Below are positions 46,391 through 54,680 of a stretch of 64,000 nucleotides of DNA, piece by piece. This DNA is from Rummeliibacillus sp963792445. GTDB lineage: Bacteria; Bacillota; Bacilli; Bacillales_A; Planococcaceae. The stretch is from the NCBI GenBank assembly GCA_963792445.1, contig CAWBWO010000020.1, positions 47,547 through 111,546 of the forward strand. Reading direction: 5' to 3'. Positions within the stretch are counted from its first letter, which is position 1; every line of letters starts with the position of its first letter. The notes beneath the pieces are model-generated. The model saw only the letters and a program-made list of their open reading frames with translations. It had not been told where the DNA came from and searched no databases. Both the position numbers and the translations under genes were made by a program.

Positions 46391-47098
46391 ATGGAAACGA
46401 TGAAAATGACGAACCAGAAGATTTATGAAAAAGTTGCTGAACATATCAAAACACAAATTTTAAAAGGTGATATCAAACCAGGAGAAAAATTGCCTTCAGC
46501 AAAAGAATTATGTGAACGTTATCAGGTGAGTCGATCAACAGTTCGAGAAGCATTAAGTGCTTTGCAAGTGATTGGATTAATCGAGACGAGGCAAGGTGAA
46601 GGAAGCACTGTCCGTACTGTCAATCCAGAAGATTTTAAATTACCTAACTTTCAACAAGTATTATTGACGAAAGAAACCCTATTAGAATTGCTTGAAGCAA
46701 GGAATTTATTAGAAGTTTCAATTGCAGGATTAGCTGCAATAAATCGCACTGAATCTGATTTAGAAAAGCTAGTATTGATATTAGAGTCGATGGAAGAACA
46801 TTTACATGATGAACAGCAAAGTAGACTGTTAGATATGCAATTCCATTTAGCAATTGCGACTTCATCTCAAAACTCCATTTTGCTTCGTATGTTAGAATCC
46901 ATTTCTGAACCAATGGAAAAGTCGATGAAAGATATAAGAAAAGTCAGCTTTAATAAAGAATTTTCTGATTCAGTACTCACTGGGCACCAAAATGTCTATT
47001 TTGCTATAGCAGAGGGCAATGCTGAACTAGCAGAACAGATGATGAAAGATCATCTAAATCATTTTTTTATTTGGATGAAAGAATATTATAAGAGATAA
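46391..47098 (+). CDS. GntR-family regulator, FadR subfamily (FCD domain)
   Basis: About 235 residues. N-terminal winged helix (IYEKVAEHIKTQILKGDIKPGEKLPS, YQVSRSTVREALSALQVIGLIETRQGEGS). An all-helical FCD ligand domain (residues about 95-230) contains DMQFHLAIATSSQN and the helix with metal-binding His in LTGHQNVYFAI. It senses an organic acid and most likely represses the divergent dehydrogenase/VOC/GntP operon. Start ATG 46391 follows GAGGGGG; TTG 46388 is possible. Confidence 0.92.
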   Translation: METMKMTNQKIYEKVAEHIKTQILKGDIKPGEKLPSAKELCERYQVSRSTVREALSALQVIGLIETRQGEGSTVRTVNPEDFKLPNFQQVLLTKETLLELLEARNLLEVSIAGLAAINRTESDLEKLVLILESMEEHLHDEQQSRLLDMQFHLAIATSSQNSILLRMLESISEPMEKSMKDIRKVSFNKEFSDSVLTGHQNVYFAIAEGNAELAEQMMKDHLNHFFIWMKEYYKR

Positions 47099-47173
47099 GT
47101 ACAATGCCAACAGGAAACACATGATGGTAATGAAAAGTATGTTTGTAAGAAATTCATATATCATTATTAAAAT

Positions 47174-47219
47174 AAAAGTCTGCAGTTTATTAGTATTACT
47201 AAGTAAACCACAGACTTTT
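47174..47219. terminator. Bidirectional terminator between convergent genes
   Basis: AAAAGTCTG/CAGACTTTT outer stem with further pairing (TTTA/TAAA), A and T tracts at the ends. Nearly the same sequence as the cobT leader terminator at 41411-41455. Confidence 0.85.
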
Positions 47220-47225
47220 ATTGAT

Positions 47226-47621
47226 TTAAACATAAGCTGAACAGATCAATCCAAGACTACCATCTGCCACATTAAAGTCGACATAATATCTATCCGTTAG
47301 CTTTGAGTGTTTATTGAATTGTTCTGTCACCAACCTCTTGACTACTTGGTAATCTTTCATGACTTCATTATATTTGATAGAATTCTGTTCTTTCGTATAA
47401 TAGGGTTCTCCTTGACACAAAATCTTATCCAACAAAATTCTACGAGATTCTATCTTTTTATGGTGCGGTTTAACAATTTCATATGCAAAAATCGTGAAAT
47501 GTTTCGTTTCTGACCTGGATCTCTTTACATAATCTAGCGTTGCCATCACTTTTCTATCAATTTCCTCTTGATTTACATTTGCTTTATACCATTTTTCCAC
47601 TTGAGTTTCTATGTTTTGCAT
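47226..47621 (-). CDS. Hypothetical protein, 131 residues
   Basis: Cytoplasmic, charged protein without signal or membrane segments. It has an N-terminal helical part (EKWYKANVNQEEIDRKVMATLDYVKRSRSETKHF) and a C-terminal YYVDFNVADGSLGLICSAYV that looks like two strands. Ribosome site GGGAGGATAACC precedes ATG 47621, which supports expression. No family recognised. Convergent with the FadR-type regulator; monocistronic. Confidence 0.7.
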   Translation of the reverse strand: MQNIETQVEKWYKANVNQEEIDRKVMATLDYVKRSRSETKHFTIFAYEIVKPHHKKIESRRILLDKILCQGEPYYTKEQNSIKYNEVMKDYQVVKRLVTEQFNKHSKLTDRYYVDFNVADGSLGLICSAYV

Positions 47622-47798
47622 GGTTATCCTCCCTATATATTTTGATACTCATAATATACATAGGGTTATTAGAAAGTGTTACGGAAGTGAATTTAGCATT
47701 GTTCTTCTTATAATGGTTTTTAAAAGTAAATTCTCTAATTACGGGTAAACTAATATCAATGAATTTTCCAAATCCATCACGTTAGGAGGATAAATTTT

Positions 47799-48032
47799 AT
47801 GATAAAAAATCATAAACGATTTGCTTTCCCAATGATTGTAGCATTATCACTAGGTATTGTTTTTACATCTTTCCCCGCTTCTGCTGCTTCGAAAGATCAA
47901 AAATTTATGAATGAGCATACGATAATGATCAATCCTAAAACGCAACAAAAGCTTGATGAAATTTTTGATCAGTTGGAAGAGGATTTAGCAAAGCCTAGTT
48001 CTTTTTATAGCAATATTTTAAACGATCATTGA
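47799..48032 (+). CDS. Small secreted protein related to the 36.2-kb repeat protein
   Basis: 77 residues. Signal peptide with cleavage near ASAA (residue about 30). The mature peptide is about 47 residues: INPKTQQKLDEIFDQLEEDLAKPSS. This matches the LNAETKQKV...LNKLDTDLAKLG stretch of the secreted repeat protein at 36201, so it looks like a single-module paralogue. Ribosome site TTAGGAGGA precedes ATG 47799, and a terminator follows at once. Function unknown. Confidence 0.75.
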   Translation: MIKNHKRFAFPMIVALSLGIVFTSFPASAASKDQKFMNEHTIMINPKTQQKLDEIFDQLEEDLAKPSSFYSNILNDH

Positions 48033-48038
48033 CCAAGT

Positions 48039-48073
48039 AAAACCCATCCAAGTTTCTCAGGGGTGGGTTTTTG
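48039..48073 (+). terminator. Terminator of the small secreted protein gene
   Basis: AAAACCCATCC/GGGTGGGTTTT stem followed by T residues, seven bases after the stop. Confidence 0.82.
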
Positions 48074-48117
48074 TGCTTGGAATTGGATGACATAATGCTT
48101 TTCGTTGAAATTTAGCA

Positions 48118-48160
48118 AAAAAAAACAAATAACTGACTAAGTGATTCAATCAGTTATTTG
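48118..48160 (-). terminator. Terminator of the MFS transporter gene
   Basis: Eleven-bp stem CAAATAACTGA/TCAGTTATTTG (48126-48136, 48150-48160) followed on the minus strand by a long T run, 20 bp after the transporter stop. Confidence 0.88.
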
Positions 48161-48180
48161 TATGAGGAATTCAAAAAACG

Positions 48181-49518
48181 TTAATTATAAGATAATTCGT
48201 TAACCACTGCTTTTTCTTTTTGACTATACTTTTCTTGCACAAAAAGTATTGCGATTGCTGCTAAGATACAAGGAATAGCAAAAGCAAGGAAATTTAATTG
48301 AGTCGCAAATTGAGCTGAAAGTAAAAATCCTCCAAATATAGGTCCAAGCATACCACCGATTCTGCCTATGCCAAGAGACCAACCAGATCCAGTCGAACGT
48401 ATTTCGGTTGGATAATATTGTGAGACAAAGGCATTGGTGATAATCTGAGCTCCTGTAGTTGTTGCTCCTGCTATGAAAATAAGAATATATAAAAACATTG
48501 CTTGCGGATTAAAACTAAGCGCAGTTAGTGTTACAAATGCTAGGCATAGGAAACTAAATATCATTCTTTTTAATCCGAAACGGTCTGCTAACCAAGCGCC
48601 GATAATCGAACCAATTAAAGCTCCAGCATTTAATGTTAGCAAGAATGACATACTAGAGCCTAATGCAAAGCCTGCATGCATCATAATACTTGGAAGCCAA
48701 GTACTTAAACCATACATAACCAATAAACACATGAAAATAGCAACCCAAAACATGATGGTACTAAGTGCTCGGTTATTTTTAAATAAATGTTTAACTGGTA
48801 CATCTTTTGTTAATTTTGTTGGAATGACAAATTCATCCTTATTTGTATAATTGCCATCTTTGTCAAGCTTAGTCAACACTTTCAATAATTGATCCTTTTT
48901 ATTGCGTAATACATAAAACGCGGGAGATTCTGGTAGTGCTTTATAAATAATCGGCAATAATAGAATAGGTATAATCCCTATCCAAATGACTGCTCTCCAT
49001 CCAAAGTTAGGAAGGATACTTAGTCCACCAAAAGAGGCTAATACACCACCTAATGGATGTCCACTAAACATAATTGCAACAAATATGCTTTTATATTTCT
49101 TAGGTGCATATTCAGTCACTAATGAAACAAGGTTTGGCATAGCGCCCCCAAGTCCGATTCCTGCGATTAAGCGTTGAATGCCAAATGAAGTGACATCATG
49201 TGAAAATCCTGAAGTAAATGTGAACACGGAAAAAATAATCGTACATATTAAAATAACTAATTTTCGTCCAATTCGATCGGCTAACGGTCCAAAAAATAAT
49301 GCACCAACCATCATTCCAATCAAAGCAAAGCTACCAATTCTCCCCGTTTCAACAGAAGTGATTCCCCACTCTTCCATTAATGAAGGAACAATCGTACCAA
49401 ACATGAACATATCATATCCATCACAAATCATGATAAACATACAGCAAATAATAATCAGAACATGAAAGCTATTTAAATGCTGTTTCTCAATAATTTCATT
49501 TACATTGTATTTTTTCAA
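48181..49518 (-). CDS. MFS transporter, aromatic acid:H+ symporter type
   Basis: 445 residues with 12 predicted helices. CDGYDMFMFGTIVPSL in helix 1 is the DGxD motif of the AAHS family (benzoate, 4-hydroxybenzoate, protocatechuate and similar). GPLADRIGRK is the loop 2-3 MFS signature. RLIAGIGLGGAMPNLVSLVTEYAP and YPTEIRSTGSGWSLGIGRIGG complete the pattern. It probably imports an aromatic or other carboxylic acid. Monocistronic, not next to catabolic genes. Ribosome site AAGGGGTTGG precedes ATG 49518. Confidence 0.9.
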   Translation of the reverse strand: MKKYNVNEIIEKQHLNSFHVLIIICCMFIMICDGYDMFMFGTIVPSLMEEWGITSVETGRIGSFALIGMMVGALFFGPLADRIGRKLVILICTIIFSVFTFTSGFSHDVTSFGIQRLIAGIGLGGAMPNLVSLVTEYAPKKYKSIFVAIMFSGHPLGGVLASFGGLSILPNFGWRAVIWIGIIPILLLPIIYKALPESPAFYVLRNKKDQLLKVLTKLDKDGNYTNKDEFVIPTKLTKDVPVKHLFKNNRALSTIMFWVAIFMCLLVMYGLSTWLPSIMMHAGFALGSSMSFLLTLNAGALIGSIIGAWLADRFGLKRMIFSFLCLAFVTLTALSFNPQAMFLYILIFIAGATTTGAQIITNAFVSQYYPTEIRSTGSGWSLGIGRIGGMLGPIFGGFLLSAQFATQLNFLAFAIPCILAAIAILFVQEKYSQKEKAVVNELSYN

Positions 49519-49832
49519 ATTTCCAACCCCTTTTCAATCTCAAAATCCCATCTCTTCCAACTATTATCATTATAGTTAACTTTGTTCACTATATAGAAAA
49601 TGTTATCTTTAAATAGAATAACTGTCAATATAAATTCTGAAAATTTTAAATCAATAGAACATTCTAATTCAATCATTTAACAATGTTTTTTCCTTATATA
49701 ATATAAAAACCATTTGAATCTTAATTCTATGTAATTTTAAAATCCCAACAAAACTGACCACTACATTTTTTGTGAATTTGACACTTTTAATAAGACCAAT
49801 CCTTTGCTAATCTTATGAGTAATTAAGAAAGC
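49519..49832. other. AT-rich divergent intergenic region
   Basis: No gene or clear element seen apart from expected promoters of the MFS gene and the ECF S-component leader. Confidence 0.45.
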
Positions 49833-49896
49833 TGATTCATCAAGTTGAATTTCAGAGTCTTGGGAATTTGCGCGCAACTGTTCCTTGATCACATCA
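49833..49896 (+). ncRNA. Candidate structured leader RNA before the ECF S-component
   Basis: TGAT..ATCAAG (49833-49844) pairs with CTTGAT..ATCA (49884-49896). Inside, GGAA/TTCC brackets the short palindrome TTGCGCGCAA. The region is unusually GC-rich and structured for a leader in this genome and ends just before the ribosome site. It matches no riboswitch class that I can recognise. Confidence 0.35.
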
Positions 49897-49913
49897 TGAG
49901 AGAAGGTTTTATT

Positions 49914-50456
49914 ATGCAAAATACGGTAAATCATTCAACTACCAAATCACGAACTTTTAATTTAGTTTTAAGCGGTTTGAGTATTGCACTTGTTTTCGTT
50001 GCAACACTTCTATTAAATGTCAAACTTCCAATTGCAGCAAATGGCGGTTTGGTTCATCTTGGCACTGCGATGCTCTTTATCATCTCAATTCTTTTTGGCC
50101 CTAAAACTGGTGCAATTGCTGGGGCGTTTGGGATGGGATTATTCGACTTAGTTTCTGGTTGGACTTTGTGGGCACCGATTACTTTTGTATCTCGTGGCTT
50201 GCAAGGATATATTGTTGGGAAAATTGCTCAATCAAATGGCCGTAAAGGAAATAGCATTGGAATCAATATACTTGCTACAATCGTTTCTATGCCACCGATG
50301 ATCGCTGTATATTATATCGGCGAAGCAATTATTTATGGAAATTGGATTGCTCCAGTAGCTTCTATTCCTGGAGATATTGTTCAAAATGTTTTGGGACTAG
50401 TCGTTTCCATTCCAGTTTGTGCATTCTTGAAAAAAATTCCTGCATTTAATAAATAA
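49914..50456 (+). CDS. ECF transporter S component (vitamin/precursor-specific)
   Basis: About 180 residues, five to six membrane helices. LPIAANGGLVHLGTAMLFIISILFGPKTGAIAGAFGMGLFDLVSGW is the typical S-component pattern (substrate loop plus the small-residue AxxxA-type helix used to contact the T subunit). The ligand (vitamin precursor such as a pyrimidine) is not determined. Start: ATG 49914 follows AGAGAAGG; the longer frame from TTG 49845 runs through the structured leader and lacks a ribosome site. The shared EcfA/EcfT modules are not in this window. Confidence 0.85.
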   Translation: MQNTVNHSTTKSRTFNLVLSGLSIALVFVATLLLNVKLPIAANGGLVHLGTAMLFIISILFGPKTGAIAGAFGMGLFDLVSGWTLWAPITFVSRGLQGYIVGKIAQSNGRKGNSIGINILATIVSMPPMIAVYYIGEAIIYGNWIAPVASIPGDIVQNVLGLVVSIPVCAFLKKIPAFNK

Positions 50457-50468
50457 AGGTTACTAATG

Positions 50469-50508
50469 AAAGAACCCACCTGAGTTTCTAGCTCAAGGTG
50501 GGTTCTTT
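50469..50508. terminator. Bidirectional terminator between ECF gene and purU
   Basis: Stem AAAGAACCCACC-TGAG/CTCA-GGTGGGTTCTTT (one bulge) followed by T residues; also ends the convergent glyA-gcv-purU transcript. Confidence 0.9.
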
Positions 50509-50540
50509 TTATGTTCTTTCTATAAATGATTCAAGAGAAC

Positions 50541-51410
50541 TCAAGTAAATACAATCGTTTTATTTCCATGTACGAGTACTTTATCTTCAACATGCCATGA
50601 AACTGCTTCTGCAAGAACCTTTTTCTCCACATGACGTCCAGCCGTTTTTAAGTCATCTGCTGTATATCGATGATTAATCCGCTGTACATCTTGTTCAATA
50701 ATTGGTCCTTCATCCAAATCATTCGTTACATAATGGGCAGTAGCGCCAATTAACTTCACCCCTCTGTTAAATGCTCTTACATAAGGGTTCGCACCAACAA
50801 ACGCTGGTAAGAAAGAGTGATGGATATTAATGATTTGATTTGGATATTTCGAAACAAAATTAGGCGAAAGAATTTGCATATATCGCGCTAGAACAATAAA
50901 GTCCACTTTCCCATTTAATAGTTCTAATACCTTTTGTTCGGCTTCTTCCTTTGTTTCTTTCGTTATTGGCACATGATAATATGGGATGCCATAACTTTCA
51001 ACTACTTCTTTTAAATCAGGATGGTTACTAATAACCAAAGGAATATCCACTTGAATTTCTTTTGCTTTCCAGCGCAAAAGAAGCTCCATTAGACAGTGAT
51101 CTTGTCTTGAAACAAAGATGGCCATTCGCTTTCTTTTTTCGCTACTGCTTAACTGCCAGTCTAGATTATAATCTCGCTCTAACATCGCAAGGTCCTGTTC
51201 AAGTTTTTCATAAGAAGATGCAAAATCTTCTAAATCAAACTCAATTCGCATGAAAAACACGCCAGCGTTTGGATCTGTTGTATGTTGGTCAAAATGTACA
51301 ATATTTGCATTATGTTCTGCTAAAAAGTTCGTGACAGTCGAGATGATACCAGGCTTTTCCGGGCAGGAAATTAATAATTTTGCCCGGTTCTTTTTGAATG
51401 ATGTATGCAA
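50541..51410 (-). CDS. purU: Formyltetrahydrofolate deformylase
   Basis: 289 residues. N-terminal ACT domain (LLISCPEKPGIISTVTNFLAEHNANIVHFDQHT) and C-terminal formyltransferase fold with IINIHHSFLPAFVGANPY (catalytic His) and GATAHYVTNDLDEGPIIEQD (catalytic Asp). It hydrolyses 10-formyl-THF to formate and THF. Here it is the last gene after gcvPB (20 bp gap) under a glycine riboswitch, which would release THF while glycine is being cleaved. The start is TTG 51410 after GGGGGAAAG. Confidence 0.95.
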   Translation of the reverse strand: MHTSFKKNRAKLLISCPEKPGIISTVTNFLAEHNANIVHFDQHTTDPNAGVFFMRIEFDLEDFASSYEKLEQDLAMLERDYNLDWQLSSSEKRKRMAIFVSRQDHCLMELLLRWKAKEIQVDIPLVISNHPDLKEVVESYGIPYYHVPITKETKEEAEQKVLELLNGKVDFIVLARYMQILSPNFVSKYPNQIINIHHSFLPAFVGANPYVRAFNRGVKLIGATAHYVTNDLDEGPIIEQDVQRINHRYTADDLKTAGRHVEKKVLAEAVSWHVEDKVLVHGNKTIVFT

Positions 51411-51430
51411 GGTTCTTTCCCCCTTGATAT

Positions 51431-52921
51431 TTAAGCTTTTACAGTTTCCTTTTCTTGCTCAGCTACTTCTTCTTTTTTATAGCGCAAGATTGGATGTCTC
51501 GCAGCTAAAGTTTCATCCATTCGACCGACCACCGTTGTATGTGGTGCCTCTAGCACGATTTCTGGACTTTCTTCCACTTCTTTTGCGATTTGAATCATGA
51601 CATCTGCGAAAGCATCAATAGTTTCTTTTGACTCTGTTTCTGTCGGTTCAATCATTAAACATTCCTCAACATTTAGTGGGAAGTAGATTGTTGGTGGATG
51701 ATAGCCGAAATCTAACAGACGTTTTGCCATATCAAGTGTTCTGACACCAAGTTTTTTCTGTCTAGAGCCGGATAAAACAAATTCATGCTTACAGATTTGT
51801 GCATATGGTGCTTCAAAATATGGTTCAAGTCTTTTACGTAAGTAGTTGGCATGTAGAACTGCCCCTTCAGAAACTTCACGCAATCCAACTGGTCCCATTG
51901 TGCGAATATAAGTATAAGCACGAAGTAAAATGCCAAAGTTTCCATGGTACCCTTTTACACGGCCAATGGATAATGGGTAATTTGAATTTAGTATAAATTT
52001 GTCGCCATCTTTTTCAACACGTGGTACTGGTAAGTAAGGAATCAGTTTTTCTTTTACACCGACTGGACCAGCACCAGGGCCTCCACCACCATGTGGGCCT
52101 GTGAATGTTTTATGCAGATTTAAATGCACGATGTCAAAGCCCATTGTTCCTGGAGTAGTTTTCCCCAAAATTGCATTGGCATTCGCGCCATCATAATACA
52201 GTAAGCCGCCAGCTTCATGAACTACTTGAGCAATTTCGATGATTTCTTTTTCAAATAACCCAAGTGTATTTGGATTAGTTAGCATTAATGCTGCTGTATC
52301 TTGATCAACATGTTTCTTTAATTCTTCTAAGTCTACTAATCCATTTTCATTCGATGGAATTGTCACTGTTTTAAAACCGGCAACGCTTGCACTCGCTGGG
52401 TTTGTACCATGTGCAGAGTCTGGAACAAGTACTTTTGTTCTTTTTTCTCCTTTTTGTTCATGGTACGCTTTGACCATCATTAAACCTGTCCATTCACCTT
52501 GTGCACCTGCAGAAGGTTGTAGAGTTACCGCATCCATACCAGTGATGACAGCTAATTCTTCTTGTAAATTGTATAAAACCTCTAATGCACCTTGTACCGT
52601 TTCACTTGGTTGGTATGGGTGAATGCGGCTAAATCCAGCAAGACGTGCCACATCTTCGTTAATTTTCGGATTGTATTTCATTGTACAAGAACCAAGTGGA
52701 TAAAATCCGTTATCAATCCCATGGTTTTTGTTTGAAAGTGCTGTATAATGGCGCACTAGTTGAAGTTCAGATACTTCAGGAAGCTCTGCTGCCTCGTCAC
52801 GAATCAAATGCTTTGGAAATTTGTCTTGTACATCAATACTTTCGACATCACTTTTCGGAAGGCTGTAACCTACACGACCTTGACGAGTTATTTCAAAGAT
52901 TAGATTATTATAATCAACCAT
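51431..52921 (-). CDS. gcvPB: Glycine dehydrogenase (decarboxylating) subunit 2
   Basis: 496 residues. PLP-binding Lys in HLNLHKTFTGPHGGGGPG; also LGSCTMKYNPK near residue 75 and QGEWTGLMM. With GcvPA it decarboxylates glycine and loads the aminomethyl group onto GcvH lipoate. The two-subunit P-protein is usual for Bacillales. It overlaps the gcvPA stop by eight bases. Confidence 0.97.
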   Translation of the reverse strand: MVDYNNLIFEITRQGRVGYSLPKSDVESIDVQDKFPKHLIRDEAAELPEVSELQLVRHYTALSNKNHGIDNGFYPLGSCTMKYNPKINEDVARLAGFSRIHPYQPSETVQGALEVLYNLQEELAVITGMDAVTLQPSAGAQGEWTGLMMVKAYHEQKGEKRTKVLVPDSAHGTNPASASVAGFKTVTIPSNENGLVDLEELKKHVDQDTAALMLTNPNTLGLFEKEIIEIAQVVHEAGGLLYYDGANANAILGKTTPGTMGFDIVHLNLHKTFTGPHGGGGPGAGPVGVKEKLIPYLPVPRVEKDGDKFILNSNYPLSIGRVKGYHGNFGILLRAYTYIRTMGPVGLREVSEGAVLHANYLRKRLEPYFEAPYAQICKHEFVLSGSRQKKLGVRTLDMAKRLLDFGYHPPTIYFPLNVEECLMIEPTETESKETIDAFADVMIQIAKEVEESPEIVLEAPHTTVVGRMDETLAARHPILRYKKEEVAEQEKETVKA

Positions 52922-54266
52922 TTACAACCGCCTCCAATACTTCTACAAATTGATCAATCTCTTGTTTTGAACGTTGTTCTGTTACTGCAATCAGCATTTG
53001 ATGGTGATCTTCATAATCAATTCCTAAGTCATATCCACCAATAAAGCCCGCTGCAAGAAGCTTTTCATTGACTTCTTTGACTGGACGAGGAAGTTCTAAA
53101 ACAAACTCATTAAAGAACGGTGATTGATTTAGAACAATAAAGCCTTTCTTTTGAAGAGCTTTTGCCATATAATCTGCTTTTTCAATATTCAGTTGAGCCA
53201 TTTCTCGGATTCCTTGCTTTCCAAGAGCTGACATACAAACTGAAGAAGCAAGGGCATTTAATGCTTGGTTCGAACAAATATTGGATGTCGCTTTATCGCG
53301 GCGAATATGCTGCTCACGTGCTTGTAATGTTAGAACAAATCCACGTTTTCCTTGTTCATCTTTTGTTTGTCCCACAATACGTCCTGGTATTTTACGAACA
53401 AATTTTTCTTTTACTGCAAAATAGCCGCAGTGTGGACCACCAAAGGACATTGGGATTCCAAGTGGCTGCATATCACCGATTACAATATCTGCACCAAGTT
53501 TTCCTGGTGATTGTAAAAGTGCTAATGCAAGCGGGTTGGCACTAACAATGAATAGGGCGCCATTTTCTTCTGCGATTTTCTTGATTTCTGCTAAATCTTC
53601 AATTGAGCCGAAGAAGTTCGGATATTGCACAATAATAGCTGCTGTTTTTTGATCGATTTGTGCTTTTAGTTGTTCTAAGTCTGTTACATCTGTTGCTAGA
53701 CTTACTTCTTCCACACTATAGCCTTGACCTTTTGCGACTGTATTTAAAATCGCACGAGATTCAGGATGAACGCTTTTTGATACAAGTACTTTTGAGCGTC
53801 TTGTAGAGCTTGCAGCAAGAGAAGCAGCTTCTGCAAGAGCTGTGAAGCCATCGTACATTGATGAGTTGGCTACATCCATACCTGTTAATTCACTAACCAT
53901 TGTTTGGAATTCAAAAATCGCTTGTAATTCCCCTTGGCTAATTTCCGGTTGGTACGGTGTATACGCTGTATAAAATTCAGAACGTGAAATCATATGATCA
54001 ACAACGCTTGGAATATAATGATCGTACGTACCCGCTCCAAGGAAAGTTGGATATTGGTTCGCATTTTTGTTACGGTCAGCAAGCCCATTCATTTTTTTCA
54101 TAAGTACAGGCTCTGGATCTGCTTCTGGTATGTTAAGCTCACCAGTTAAACGAATTTCAGATGGAATATCTTCAAATAATTCATCAATCGAAGACATATT
54201 TAACAATGAAAGCATTTCCTCTTGATCTTGCTTCGTATCAGGAAGATATCTATACGTATTGGTCAT
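52914..54266 (-). CDS. gcvPA: Glycine dehydrogenase (decarboxylating) subunit 1
   Basis: About 450 residues. RYLPDTKQDQEEMLSLL at the start, FLGAGTYDHYIPSVVDHM, YTPYQPEISQGELQAIFEFQTM and FGGPHCGYFAVK are the hallmark segments of subunit 1, which lacks the PLP Lys. Start: ATG 54266 follows AAGGAGAGG; the longer frame from 54305 reads through gcvH and is rejected. Stop and start of gcvH/gcvPA nearly touch. Confidence 0.97.
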   Translation of the reverse strand: MTNTYRYLPDTKQDQEEMLSLLNMSSIDELFEDIPSEIRLTGELNIPEADPEPVLMKKMNGLADRNKNANQYPTFLGAGTYDHYIPSVVDHMISRSEFYTAYTPYQPEISQGELQAIFEFQTMVSELTGMDVANSSMYDGFTALAEAASLAASSTRRSKVLVSKSVHPESRAILNTVAKGQGYSVEEVSLATDVTDLEQLKAQIDQKTAAIIVQYPNFFGSIEDLAEIKKIAEENGALFIVSANPLALALLQSPGKLGADIVIGDMQPLGIPMSFGGPHCGYFAVKEKFVRKIPGRIVGQTKDEQGKRGFVLTLQAREQHIRRDKATSNICSNQALNALASSVCMSALGKQGIREMAQLNIEKADYMAKALQKKGFIVLNQSPFFNEFVLELPRPVKEVNEKLLAAGFIGGYDLGIDYEDHHQMLIAVTEQRSKQEIDQFVEVLEAVVNG

Positions 54267-54267
54267 C

Positions 54268-54663
54268 TTATTCCTCTCCTTCATTGATAAATGCTTGATA
54301 CTCACCTTCGTTTAAAAGCGAATCTAATTCTTCAGGAATGGATAATTCCACTTCGACTAACCAACCTGCTTCATAAGGATTTTCGTTAATAGATTCTGGT
54401 GTGTCTTCTAATTCTTCGTTGACACGAACAATCGTACCAGTTACAGGAGAAAAGACATCTGAAACAGCTTTTACAGACTCAATAGATCCCATTGTTTCAT
54501 TTGCATTTACTTCCGTATCTACTTCAGGGTTTTCAACAAAAACGATATCTCCTAATTGCTCTTGTGCATATTCAGAAATACCGATTCGAACGCGGTTTCC
54601 TTCTAATGGTAATACCCACTCATGGTCTTTATTAAATAGTAAGTTTGCAGTTACATTTGTCAT
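54268..54663 (-). CDS. gcvH: Glycine cleavage system H protein
   Basis: 131 residues. Lipoyl-domain motif GSIESVKAVSDVFSPVTG with the lipoylated Lys, and NEELEDTPESINENPYEAGWL. It shuttles the aminomethyl group between P and T proteins. A ribosome site GGAGAG precedes ATG 54663. It lies between gcvT and gcvPA, with the gcvPA start two bases from its stop. Confidence 0.97.
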   Translation of the reverse strand: MTNVTANLLFNKDHEWVLPLEGNRVRIGISEYAQEQLGDIVFVENPEVDTEVNANETMGSIESVKAVSDVFSPVTGTIVRVNEELEDTPESINENPYEAGWLVEVELSIPEELDSLLNEGEYQAFINEGEE

Positions 54664-54680
54664 TCTATTCTCTCCTTCAC

